Assembly: GCA_002839315.1 (NCBI GenBank)
Contig: PGXV01000009.1
Location: 176,774 to 240,773, forward strand
Reading direction: 5' to 3'
From: Spirochaetae bacterium HGW-Spirochaetae-3
GTDB taxonomy: Bacteria; Spirochaetota; Spirochaetia; Treponematales; UBA12059
DNA: 64,000 nt
Shown in pieces: positions 43,673 through 50,929 of this stretch (position 1 is the first letter of the stretch; each line of letters starts with the position of its first letter). The position numbers and the translations under genes are program-made. Under the pieces are notes generated by a model. That model ran no database searches, was not told the DNA's origin, and worked only from the letters and a program-made list of their open reading frames with translations.

Positions 43673-43847
43673 AAAAAAGACGGCTTTCGCCGCCTTTTCG
43701 CCCTATGATTAGTCTGTGGCTCCTTGAGGGACACGGCTCTCAACCGCTCATTGGCTCTTTAATCCACAGGGGTCATAGCACTTAGTGTTGGTCTTCAACG
43801 CCAGAACCAGCTTACGCTCTCTGGACTTATGTTTCCCTCCACCACCC
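43673..43847 (-). ncRNA. Structured RNA, copy 2 of a tandem pair
   Basis: A minus-strand transcription unit with its own promoter (43854-43882) and a terminator at its end (AGGCGGC-GAAA-GCCGTCT then T6, 43695-43673). It is homologous to copy 1 (43527-43635): TCGGGTG near the 5' end, a CCAGA...TCTGG hairpin with a GTAA inner loop, CTGTGGATTAAAGAGCC, and CTCAAGGAGCCACAG. CTGTGG and CCACAG pair to close the 3' domain. No open reading frame is visible. Confidence 0.6.
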
Positions 43848-43853
43848 GAGAAC

Positions 43854-43882
43854 AGTTTAGCACAAGTTGAAAAATAAATCAA
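43854..43882 (-). promoter_or_regulatory. Extended -10 promoter of structured RNA copy 2
   Basis: Minus strand: TTGATT (43882-43877), a 17-bp spacer and TAAACT (43859-43854), with TGC before the -10. Confidence 0.6.
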
Positions 43883-43903
43883 AAAACGCAATCTGGATCG
43901 AAT

Positions 43904-43932
43904 AAAAAAGCACCTCCGAGTGGAGGTGCTTG
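43904..43932 (-). terminator. Terminator of the small outer-membrane protein gene
   Basis: Minus strand AAGCACCTCC-ACTC-GGAGGTGCTT followed by T residues; 19 bp after the stop at 43951. Confidence 0.9.
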
Positions 43933-43950
43933 CATCGTCCGGCAGTTGCC

Positions 43951-44421
43951 TTAGAAGGCTATGCCTATTCCCATTTCCATTCCGACCTGATGACTGATTG
44001 GTGTAGGTTCAGATGGCATGTAGTTGAACATGTAGCCGAGACCGCCACGGATTGTGAAGTGTTTCCAAAGTATTATACGATACCCGGCACAAATCGAAGC
44101 ACCATGTTCAATATCCCATTCACCATCTTTGGCAACATCACGATAAACCTGTGAGTATGCTCCAGAAATGAATAAACCATCACCCTCTGGGCTGAATGGG
44201 TAGAAGCGAACTACAACCTCGCCGCCATAAAGTATCACCAATGGGATTACGCCAACGCCAGCCCCAAGAGACATATTACCCATGGGGAATGCCCATTCAG
44301 CGGTTAATCCGGGGAACTTGGCTGGCAAGCCAAGTTCAATGCGAACAGGTTCAATCTCCTGTGCCGACGCCACCCCAATAGCCATGACCAGAATGCCCAG
44401 TACCAAGACGCTCTTCTTCAT
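43951..44421 (-). CDS. Small outer-membrane-barrel-like protein
   Basis: A 156-residue protein with a signal peptide (MKKSVLVLGILVMAIGVASA) and a mature part of amphipathic strands (GLTAEWAFPMGNMSLGAGVG, EVVVRFYPFSPEG, LFISGAYSQVY, FTIRGGLGYMFNY) that ends in GMEMGIGIAF, a terminal aromatic as in beta-barrel proteins. ATG 44421 has AGGAGG. Its own terminator follows. Suggests a diderm host. Confidence 0.65.
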   Translation of the reverse strand: MKKSVLVLGILVMAIGVASAQEIEPVRIELGLPAKFPGLTAEWAFPMGNMSLGAGVGVIPLVILYGGEVVVRFYPFSPEGDGLFISGAYSQVYRDVAKDGEWDIEHGASICAGYRIILWKHFTIRGGLGYMFNYMPSEPTPISHQVGMEMGIGIAF

Positions 44422-44452
44422 GCAGTCCTCCTAAAAAGATTTGGAAATTTGT

Positions 44453-44647
44453 TTATGAAATCTGATCCTCAGCGGGCTTGTACTCACCGCACCACTGAAT
44501 ATCTCTCCGCACATTGGGGAACTTTGATGAATGAGCTATAGACCTACCACTACCGGGATCAGGTTCTGAGGTGATTAGTACTGGTGGGTATCGTCTACAT
44601 TCGTTGGAGTGGTTATAGGTACAGGTGGAACAAGAGCGAACTGCCAC
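44453..44647 (-). CDS. Small cysteine-rich (zinc-binding) protein
   Basis: A 64-residue protein starting with GTG 44647 after AAGGGGGAAG. CSTCTYNHSNECRRYPPVLI followed by QWCGEYKP gives the C-x2-C ... C ... C(G)EY pattern of a widespread small phage/plasmid-type protein. Probably a metal-binding knuckle. Unknown function. Confidence 0.6.
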   Translation of the reverse strand: MAVRSCSTCTYNHSNECRRYPPVLITSEPDPGSGRSIAHSSKFPNVRRDIQWCGEYKPAEDQIS

Positions 44648-44710
44648 GACTTCCCCCTTCTTGGAGAAGTGTAGGCAGACTAATAGAATATGTCAAGGCA
44701 GTCTGAAAGA

Positions 44711-45052
44711 CTATCGTTCTTTGAAGAAATCTTCCTGATTCTTGCGAACTCTTTCTTTTATTAAAGCAGGTAGGTCTTTCATGAGAGCAATGGAAAAGCG
44801 GGCAATAGCCGCTTCTGTGTTGTCAGGAACATCATCCACGCCTTCTTCGAGGAAGAGGGCATAGGGACGGAGTTGCATCACTTCACATATTTTTTCTAAT
44901 GTAACGGTGGATGGGAATTTCTTACCCCGCTCGATAGAACCGACAAAAGTCGGGTGAACATTGAGTTCTTCTGCCAACTTGGCTTGAGTCCAGCCAAGCT
45001 CTTGACGGCGATTGCGGATATTTGTGGCAAGAATTTCCGGTATAGTAGTCAT
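44711..45052 (-). CDS. XRE-family transcriptional regulator
   Basis: A 113-residue protein with an N-terminal HTH: LATNIRNRRQELGWTQAKLA, then EELNVHPTFVGSIERGKKFP, a canonical Cro/C1 HTH_3 domain (residues about 7-65). The C-terminal helix region could be for dimerisation. It probably controls nearby genes. Confidence 0.85.
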   Translation of the reverse strand: MTTIPEILATNIRNRRQELGWTQAKLAEELNVHPTFVGSIERGKKFPSTVTLEKICEVMQLRPYALFLEEGVDDVPDNTEAAIARFSIALMKDLPALIKERVRKNQEDFFKER

Positions 45053-45155
45053 AATTCCCCACGGACATGATGAGTCTATGAGGATGACTTGGAAAGAGAC
45101 GCGTAGGCTGTATCAAATAGAGCTTTATAGACTGCTTAGAACGGTGTCTGTGGGG

Positions 45156-45773
45156 CTATTTGTATTCCCAAAGCATTTCGTACAGTTCGAATGGGTTGAT
45201 ATACACAATTATGGTCTCGATGCTACTTCCAATGCCAAATTGCTTGTACAGCTTTGATTGATTTTGAAGGGTATAGGGATCAAGTTCAAGACCTTTCATT
45301 TCATCCTCAAGTGCTTTTGCATACTTAGCTAGTCGTTGATTCTTGACTTCAATCTTGTAGAGCCATTCGAGTTTATCTCTTTGCACTTGATGGGCGATAT
45401 ATGCACCATCGGCATAGGTAGCATCCTTCAACTCAGGGATATTTTTGGAAAGCAAGGCTCGGTTCTTAATCTTCAATAGCGTTTCAAACGCGGCAATAGT
45501 CATTGATCGTTCGTCGATAAGTTTATAGACATCAATGGCATTTTGAATATCAGCGTTCCAGTTATATTCTGAAATTGCCTTATGAAGTATCTGGTAGACT
45601 TGGGTTATGTATTCAGTTGTGGAGATTAAAGGCGAGGTATCGATAGATTGCAGGGATGCAGATGCCGCTTTTTTGTCTGCAACATAGGCATCATAGTCTT
45701 CAGGTTTTAATGAACTTAAAATACTATCAATGACGATCCAACTACCTCGTTCTATTTCTTGTTCGGTCGGCAT
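45156..45773 (-). CDS. Hypothetical helical protein
   Basis: A 205-residue protein starting at ATG 45773 (MPTEQEIERGSWIVIDSILS), overlapping the zinc-ribbon gene's stop (TAATG). It is largely helical with a coiled-coil-like segment (YKIEVKNQRLAKYAKALEDE). No family is recognised. It is probably co-expressed with the zinc-ribbon protein. Confidence 0.55.
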   Translation of the reverse strand: MPTEQEIERGSWIVIDSILSSLKPEDYDAYVADKKAASASLQSIDTSPLISTTEYITQVYQILHKAISEYNWNADIQNAIDVYKLIDERSMTIAAFETLLKIKNRALLSKNIPELKDATYADGAYIAHQVQRDKLEWLYKIEVKNQRLAKYAKALEDEMKGLELDPYTLQNQSKLYKQFGIGSSIETIIVYINPFELYEMLWEYK

Positions 45774-45997
45774 TACATACCCCTTACATTGAATACTGGG
45801 TCTTCTTTCTGACGGAGGGGCATGCCACACTTCGGGCAGACAAGGTTGCCAGTCTTGCGGCATGATCGGCAGATAGACCCTTGAATGTCCTCGCATACTC
45901 GACAGAAATAGGTGTCATCGTTACTCAAGGAGTTGAATGACTTCTTGCAGACTATGCACACCGTTGGCTCCATGACTATAAAGCCAATATCAGACAT
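45773..45997 (-). CDS. Small zinc-ribbon protein
   Basis: A 74-residue protein with four cysteine pairs: CIVC, CRVC, CRSC and CPKC (the last followed by GMPL), a treble-clef or double zinc-ribbon arrangement. Start ATG 45997 has GTGAGGA. Coupled to the next gene by a 1-bp overlap. Confidence 0.65.
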   Translation of the reverse strand: MSDIGFIVMEPTVCIVCKKSFNSLSNDDTYFCRVCEDIQGSICRSCRKTGNLVCPKCGMPLRQKEDPVFNVRGM

Positions 45998-46088
45998 TTT
46001 GTCCTCACTTTGACTACTTCTAAAAGGCTTTCTTATTATAGTCCAACAGGCTGTATTAGCAAGAGTCTTTTCGTCATCAATGCTTACC

Positions 46089-46173
46089 TTCCTGACGCCT
46101 CGCTTTAATGTGTCAGGAAATATATTTGATTTATTTCTGACACTATGCTATTATTAGACAAGTTTCCTGACAC
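46089..46173 (+). promoter_or_regulatory. Resolvase operator/res-like region with promoter
   Basis: Four related sites: TTCCTGACG (46089-46097), GTGTCAGGAAA inverted (46110-46120), TTTCTGACAC (46134-46143) and TTTCCTGACAC (46163-46173). They overlap a promoter TTGATT (46126-46131) - 17 bp - TATTAT (46149-46154) with an extended TG. This fits autoregulation by the resolvase and possibly a recombination site. Confidence 0.55.
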
Positions 46174-46192
46174 TTTGGGAGGATGCTTAAGA

Positions 46193-46753
46193 ATGGCAAG
46201 ACTGGGCTATGTCCGCGTCAGTTCATCTTCTCAATCGACGGATCGGCAGGACGATGCCATGAAGGCTTTAGGAGTGGATCGCCTCTTCGTCGAGAAGCTC
46301 AGTGGCAAGAATGCCAATCGACCCGAGTTGAAGAAGATGCTTGAATATGCCCGCGAAGGGGATACAGTCGTTGTCTCCGATATCAGCCGCCTTGCTCGCT
46401 CTACCCGTGACCTGCTTTCTATAGTAGATACTCTCAGCCAGAAGCAGGTGGGGTTTGTGTCTCTGAAGGAGTCTATAGATACAACCTCTGCTCAAGGTCG
46501 CTTCATTCTCACCCTTTTTGGAGCTTTGGCTGAGTTGGAGCGAGAAAACATCCTCTCAAGGCAAAAAGAGGGGATTGAGGCGGCAAAGGCTCGGGGGAAA
46601 CGGTTGGGGCGTCCTGCTAAAGAATTTCCAAAAAACTGGGAAGCGATCTATAATAAGTGGAAAGATGGGCAGATTAGCCCAACTGATGCCGCCAAGGAAT
46701 TAAAACTCAAGAGACCTACCTTCTATCTGATGGCGAAGAGGTGGGAGTCCTGA
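46193..46753 (+). CDS. Serine resolvase/invertase
   Basis: A 186-residue small serine recombinase. RLGYVRVSSSSQSTDRQDDA carries the nucleophile Ser near residue 9; DTVVVSDISRLARSTRDLL and ELERENILSRQKEGIEAAKA are the conserved arginine and E-helix segments. The C-terminal HTH is ISPTDAAKELKLKRPTFYLM. ATG 46193 follows GGGAGGA. Length and motifs match Tn3/Hin-type enzymes; it is intact. Its upstream region contains the repeated TTTCCTGACAC sites. Confidence 0.9.
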   Translation: MARLGYVRVSSSSQSTDRQDDAMKALGVDRLFVEKLSGKNANRPELKKMLEYAREGDTVVVSDISRLARSTRDLLSIVDTLSQKQVGFVSLKESIDTTSAQGRFILTLFGALAELERENILSRQKEGIEAAKARGKRLGRPAKEFPKNWEAIYNKWKDGQISPTDAAKELKLKRPTFYLMAKRWES

Positions 46754-46796
46754 TTAACGATGGACTCTACGGATATCAGTAGTGTGAGGGAATATC

Positions 46797-47846
46797 ATGG
46801 AAAAAAGCTTAAGAATGTCTGTTCTAAAATTTGTATTGGAAGATTTGAATGGCATAAACAACCTCAATGGTGATAGTGTTCGAAAACTGATACAGTTAAT
46901 TAAGGCAATGCCACTAAAGGTTGATGACAAAGAATATTCGAGATACTCACCTTCGTTTACAGGAAATGAATATGCCCTTGTCTTTTCTGATGAGATAAAG
47001 ACGATTCTGGCAAGTTATGCTGATTTGGATATTGGTGTATTCTTGAAGCGAAGAGGTAGTAACCGTCCCCTTGAAGATGGAGAAGATGGAAGTCTCATCC
47101 AGTTAACGCTTCAAAATGAAAGCCATGAGGTTGCTGAAGTTTGTTACTTTGGAATACATCGAGAATCTGGAATCTTGTTTTTATCATACAACCCATTAGT
47201 AGGTGGTGTTAATCAATTAATTACATATCTGAATAGTAGAATCACTGCTATTCGAAAGCATAATATTGAAATACCCATAATCGGACTAACAGAGGTGAGT
47301 ACAGTCGAACTTCACTATATTGCCTACCCAGATTCTGAAAGGGTGTTTCGAGAAGATATGAATCAAATTCAAGGGTTAGAGTTCCATATCGCGGCAGAAC
47401 CAGAATTCTTGGCGAGTCAGTTTCTTTTTGAGGATGCAAACAGAGATAAGCTTGGTATGCAATTGATTAGGGAGTTTGCGAAACAAAGCAACTGTGCCAA
47501 TATCACGATTAAAATCGGTGCAGAGAAGCCTAAAAAAATAAAGGGCAAAGGTAATGAGAAAAAAGTAAAACGCTCAACTTTGAATAAGCAATTTTTAGTT
47601 AGCTTTTATGATTCAACTAAAGAACACTTGCAAAGTAGGAAGGATAGTCGATTCAATGTCAAAGGGCGAATTGTTGACGAAGATTTAAAGCTTCTTGATC
47701 TTGTAAATTGTAGGCTTACATACCCATTGAAAATAAATATACAAGAAGGGAATGATATATTAAATAGCCACTTAGCAAGTATCCCAGTGTTGATAGGTGC
47801 TAAAATCAGCGAAGCAATAGGGTACTACGGTTATGAAACTAAGTAG
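46797..47846 (+). CDS. Hypothetical soluble protein of a two-gene module
   Basis: A 349-residue protein starting at ATG 46797 with GAGGGA. Segments: FVLEDLNGINNLNGDSVRKL, EVCYFGIHRESGILFLSYNP, VNQLITYLNSRITAI, a Lys-rich insertion (KKIKGKGNEKKVKRS) and a C-terminal LNSHLASIPVLIGAKISEAI. No domain is recognised. Its last 14 bases overlap the start of a four-helix membrane protein, so the two are translationally linked. A soluble sensor plus membrane effector pair is a common defence layout, but this is inference. Confidence 0.6.
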   Translation: MEKSLRMSVLKFVLEDLNGINNLNGDSVRKLIQLIKAMPLKVDDKEYSRYSPSFTGNEYALVFSDEIKTILASYADLDIGVFLKRRGSNRPLEDGEDGSLIQLTLQNESHEVAEVCYFGIHRESGILFLSYNPLVGGVNQLITYLNSRITAIRKHNIEIPIIGLTEVSTVELHYIAYPDSERVFREDMNQIQGLEFHIAAEPEFLASQFLFEDANRDKLGMQLIREFAKQSNCANITIKIGAEKPKKIKGKGNEKKVKRSTLNKQFLVSFYDSTKEHLQSRKDSRFNVKGRIVDEDLKLLDLVNCRLTYPLKINIQEGNDILNSHLASIPVLIGAKISEAIGYYGYETK

Positions 47847-48294
47847 GAAGCCATATATCTACAAGCCCTTATTTATTTCACTACCTGTAGCGGTGGCTTC
47901 AACCTTTGTAATGTTTTTTATTGATTGCACAAAAATAAATGACCTTATCCAAGGTATTGTTGAAACAGTAACAAGCTTTTCTTTGACATTTATCGCATTC
48001 TCTGTAACTGCATTGGCATTACTAAGTCTCGCTCAAAACCAACCTTATTTTCAAACAGTTGCTAAATCCTCATATTTTAAAAGTTTCTTTGGTCGGTTCA
48101 TATTGTCTACCAAATATTCTATAGTTTTATTTTTAACCTCTTTAGTTGTAAGGTTTCTCTTTATTCTTGAAATAGTCATAATGACCAACATAGTTGTTGG
48201 TATTTTATTAGGGTCGCTATTCTTTATTTCATTTTGGGTATGGCAATGTATCGATGATTTGATCAGTATATTTAAAGAAGACGATGCCTGTTAG
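47833..48294 (+). CDS. Small four-helix membrane protein of a two-gene module
   Basis: A 153-residue protein with about four transmembrane segments: FISLPVAVASTFVMFFI, FSLTFIAFSVTALALLSLA, YSIVLFLTSLVVRFLFILEI and VVGILLGSLFFISFWVW. It starts inside the end of the upstream gene (14-bp overlap). Compact size and helix count fit a pore- or sensor-like effector. Family not recognised. Confidence 0.6.
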   Translation: MKLSRKPYIYKPLFISLPVAVASTFVMFFIDCTKINDLIQGIVETVTSFSLTFIAFSVTALALLSLAQNQPYFQTVAKSSYFKSFFGRFILSTKYSIVLFLTSLVVRFLFILEIVIMTNIVVGILLGSLFFISFWVWQCIDDLISIFKEDDAC

Positions 48295-48389
48295 AAATAA
48301 CGCTTTGATGTATTTACTACTAAATAGGGTTAAAGGATAAAATGTTGTGCAAAAAATGGCAAAAAATTTCTTTTCACTATATTTTATAT

Positions 48390-48487
48390 TGGTACTTCTT
48401 GGAGTCGAACCAAGTCCTTTCCCTTCATATCGACACATTTGTATGTAGATATGAAGGGGAACGTCCTAACCGTTAGACTTAAGTACC
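48390..48487 (-). tRNA. tRNA-Glu-like gene with an enlarged anticodon arm
   Basis: On the minus strand, the acceptor GGTACTT/AAGTACC pairs perfectly (7 bp) with discriminator A. The D arm is GTCT-AACGGTTA-GGAC (as in tRNA-Glu), and the T arm CTTGG-TTCGACT-CCAAG is perfect. The anticodon stem TTCCC/GGGAA (5 bp) closes a 33-nt 'loop' instead of 7. Inside it, TTCATATC/GATATGAA forms another 8-bp stem. There is thus no normal anticodon loop, and position 8 is A instead of U. The 5' end overlaps the last 22 bases of the HEPN-like gene. It could be a decoy or regulatory tRNA mimic, an intron-bearing tRNA, or a decayed tRNA. Confidence 0.65.
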
Positions 48488-49277
48488 TTTTCTCGATGAT
48501 GATAGGCAATCTCTTTCGCTTTATCAGGATTTAGATTATACTTCGTCACAAAGAATTGTGCAATCGAATTAATAAATCTTTCTGAGTGAATGTTATATTT
48601 TGAATGCTTTTTTATATCTATTAATGCTTCATAGTAATCATTGTCTGGTTCAGCAAATATAGTGATATATTTTGCATAGTCTAAAATAGCCTTGGAGAGA
48701 ACAATAAAATCAGCGAACTCGATAGAATTCTTTTCCCGATATGCCAATTCAGGAAATTTAGGATACTTTTTTAAATATAACGCTTCGTATTTTGTGTTGT
48801 ATATACAGGAGTATGGTTCGTTCTTTTTAATCATTGGATGGATAAACTCATTTCTAATAATTCGATAATGGTTTATTAGAAAATATTCAAGGTCGAAGCT
48901 ATTTCTATGAATGCTATTGGGTTTTATATTCTTGACGCATCTATTTATATGATCAATGCCTTTTTCTCCATCTTTCTTTTTTACTATGGATTGTTCTCCA
49001 TATATCGATTTTAAATCGCTCTTAAACTTATCTAAAAAGTCGTCAAATGCACTATAAGCAAGAGCAATGTAACTGTGATAAATAAGACGCTTGGACTCAT
49101 CGTAAGAATTAGGGTTAAAAAATATTCCCACTTCATCACTAATAGTTGAGATGAAAAAATTTTATCGGTTGCTGAATGCATTTGTGAATCAAATCGCCTA
49201 AGAATCAATTCTTGTAGCTCAACAAGAGCGTCATATTCTCCTAATGTAGATTTTAAAATATTGAATGATGGAAGCAT
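48466..49277 (-). pseudogene. HEPN-like ribonuclease, 1-nt frameshift in a T6 run
   Basis: Frame 1 starts at ATG 49277 (TAGGAG upstream) with MLPSFNILKSTLGEYDALVE and reads to a run of six T (A6 at 49153-49158). One more T would join it as DKIFFISTISDEVGIFFNPN to the second frame, which continues to 48466. That part contains YIALAYSAFDDFLDKF and HYRIIRNEFIHP; RNEFIH matches the RxxxxH (RNxxxH) motif of HEPN RNases. The joined protein is ~270 residues. The stop lies inside the tRNA-like gene. If the frameshift is an assembly error, the gene is intact; alternatively GTG 49131 could start a shorter protein that keeps the HEPN motif. Confidence 0.6.
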
Positions 49278-49510
49278 AGTTATCATCTCCTATAGAGAGA
49301 GTTCATCAAAGTGGTATTTACGATCATTACTCTAATCTGAGATTTGGTTAGATGCAATGGTCTGTGATATGGAGAGCAATTGATTATAAGTAAATCAATA
49401 CACATATACGATTAAATAGATGTTATCAATGATTAGATATTTCTAATTCTGAAAGTGGGCAATTCGCTGTTATTAAGGTAGAGAAGAGCTGAGTCTATAT
49501 ATTTTAAGAG

Positions 49511-50083
49511 CTACTCTGGACGTTCGATGAAGAGGAGTTCATCCAGTTCTCGGACAGAAAGACCTTGTTCTTGAGAGAGACACCGATGGAAGCGTCGGAT
49601 GACCTCTGGATAATGCTGTTGAAGGTCTTTGATCTGCCCTTGAGAGTCTTTTATATGCGGGATGCCAAGATTTGCGACTATCCAACGGTCAAGGATGGGA
49701 AGGAGAGCAGGGAAGTAGGCACAAAGCAAGGCTGATAAATAGCTATGCGAGAAGCCCTTGATCCGATTAGCATCAAGGATAGTGAAAGACTCTAAGCAGA
49801 GGGCAACAAGTGATTCGATTTCTACAGGTGAAAGGCTACTGAGGCTTCTATCCCCGAAGGTACGGTCAATCTTTCTCAGGATTCCAGAGTAGGCTTCAAG
49901 TTTCTGTACTATTTCTGATGAAGTCCCTGAAACAGAGGCATTGCCGCCCTTGAAGTTCGAGATATACATGAGGTCGGTTGCCGACAAGGCAAAACGGACT
50001 GCCTTGTTAGTGAGGTAGTCTTGATAGAGGATAAAGGCTCTATTTGCATTCTCCCAATTGGTGATGGCTCGGTCTGATGGCAT
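49511..50083 (-). CDS. Hypothetical protein near the resolvase
   Basis: A 190-residue helical protein starting at ATG 50083 with TAGGAG. Residues about 115-145 (GFSHSYLSALLCAYFPALLP then ILDRWIVANLGI) resemble the 'SK.L...P..fpi.D' helix pair found in HhH-type and Abi-like proteins. It is transcribed with the upstream resolvase (14 bp apart) and may assist it. No firm family. The 224-bp gap 49287-49510 holds nothing I can support. Confidence 0.5.
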   Translation of the reverse strand: MPSDRAITNWENANRAFILYQDYLTNKAVRFALSATDLMYISNFKGGNASVSGTSSEIVQKLEAYSGILRKIDRTFGDRSLSSLSPVEIESLVALCLESFTILDANRIKGFSHSYLSALLCAYFPALLPILDRWIVANLGIPHIKDSQGQIKDLQQHYPEVIRRFHRCLSQEQGLSVRELDELLFIERPE

Positions 50084-50097
50084 TGAGACTCCTAACG

Positions 50098-50709
50098 CTA
50101 TAGAAGAGCAGAAGAAGGTTTGGGGTTGGCTTCCTTCGATAGCCAATGCAGATAAGTAGCCCTTGAACATCCAATCAGCTTGGAGATAGCGGTCTTGTTG
50201 ATACCCAACCCTTGGTATCGTTCAATCTCTGCCCTCTGGCTGTCCAGTTTGCTCTTCCCAGCAGGACGCCCGAGTTTGACGCCAGCCGCCTTGCGAGCTT
50301 GTAGAGCTGACTTCGTTCGAGCAGAAATCATTTCTCGTTCTATTCTACCTGCGAGACCTAATGCGAAGACATAGGCTTCCCCTGCTACCGTCGAGTCGAT
50401 GACGGTGCCAGTCTTAGTTTCTATCAGTCGAGCCTGAGCCATGCGTACTTGCTCCACGATCGCGAAGAGGCTACCAACACCACCGCGAGTCAGGCGAGAG
50501 AGTTCCCATACCGCTAAAGTATCCTTGTTTTGAAGGGTAGAGAGAATGCGGTCAAGTTCGGGGCGATCTTTGGCACCAGAAGCAACCTCGCGGACTATCA
50601 CAGGGTCTCCAAGGCGATTGGATGAGCAGTAGTTGAGTATTTCGGTTACTTGCCGTTCAGCGTCCTGCTTGTCTGTAGACACCCTGCAATATCCAATTAT
50701 TCGTGCCAT
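50098..50709 (-). CDS. Serine resolvase
   Basis: A 203-residue small serine recombinase. MARIIGYCRVSTDKQDAERQ holds the nucleophile Ser near residue 11; DTLAVWELSRLTRGGVGSLF and GRIEREMISARTKSALQARK are the conserved Arg and E-helix segments; LGRPAGKSKLDSQRAEI leads to the C-terminal HTH (GINKTAISKLIGCSRATYLH). ATG 50709 follows AGGGG. It is distinct from the resolvase at 46193 (low visible similarity). A promoter and operator lie at 50711-50776. Confidence 0.9.
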   Translation of the reverse strand: MARIIGYCRVSTDKQDAERQVTEILNYCSSNRLGDPVIVREVASGAKDRPELDRILSTLQNKDTLAVWELSRLTRGGVGSLFAIVEQVRMAQARLIETKTGTVIDSTVAGEAYVFALGLAGRIEREMISARTKSALQARKAAGVKLGRPAGKSKLDSQRAEIERYQGLGINKTAISKLIGCSRATYLHWLSKEANPKPSSALL

Positions 50710-50710
50710 A

Positions 50711-50776
50711 TATACCCCTGTATAGTAAAACGGTATCAATGGCATAAATTATACAATAGATGTAAATATAAATCAA
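50711..50776 (-). promoter_or_regulatory. Promoter and operator of the resolvase gene
   Basis: Minus strand TTGATT (50776-50771), a 17-bp spacer and TATAAT (50753-50748). Between it and the ATG lies TATAC-CCCT-GTATA (plus strand, about 50712-50724), an inverted repeat suited to repressor binding. Confidence 0.6.
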
Positions 50777-50929
50777 ATATTTAACCGACACTATGAGCTT
50801 TGGTAAACGTTCGTTTATATGTACTATGCGAGAGCCGATATTCTTTGATGAATAGATATATCAGTAGATTCCCGATATTTACTGTATACTATTCAAACAC
50901 TTAAATTCAGGAGTTCGTGAGGTAAAAAG

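Noticed and set aside
46797..48294. Calling the two-gene module Kiwa
   Set aside because: Gene order is reversed compared with kwaA-kwaB and I cannot recognise the DUF4868 pattern.
48390..48487. Ordinary class II tRNA (long variable arm) or tRNA-Sec
   Set aside because: No 5-bp stem with a 7-nt loop can be drawn 3' of the D arm, and the acceptor stem has 7, not 8, pairs.
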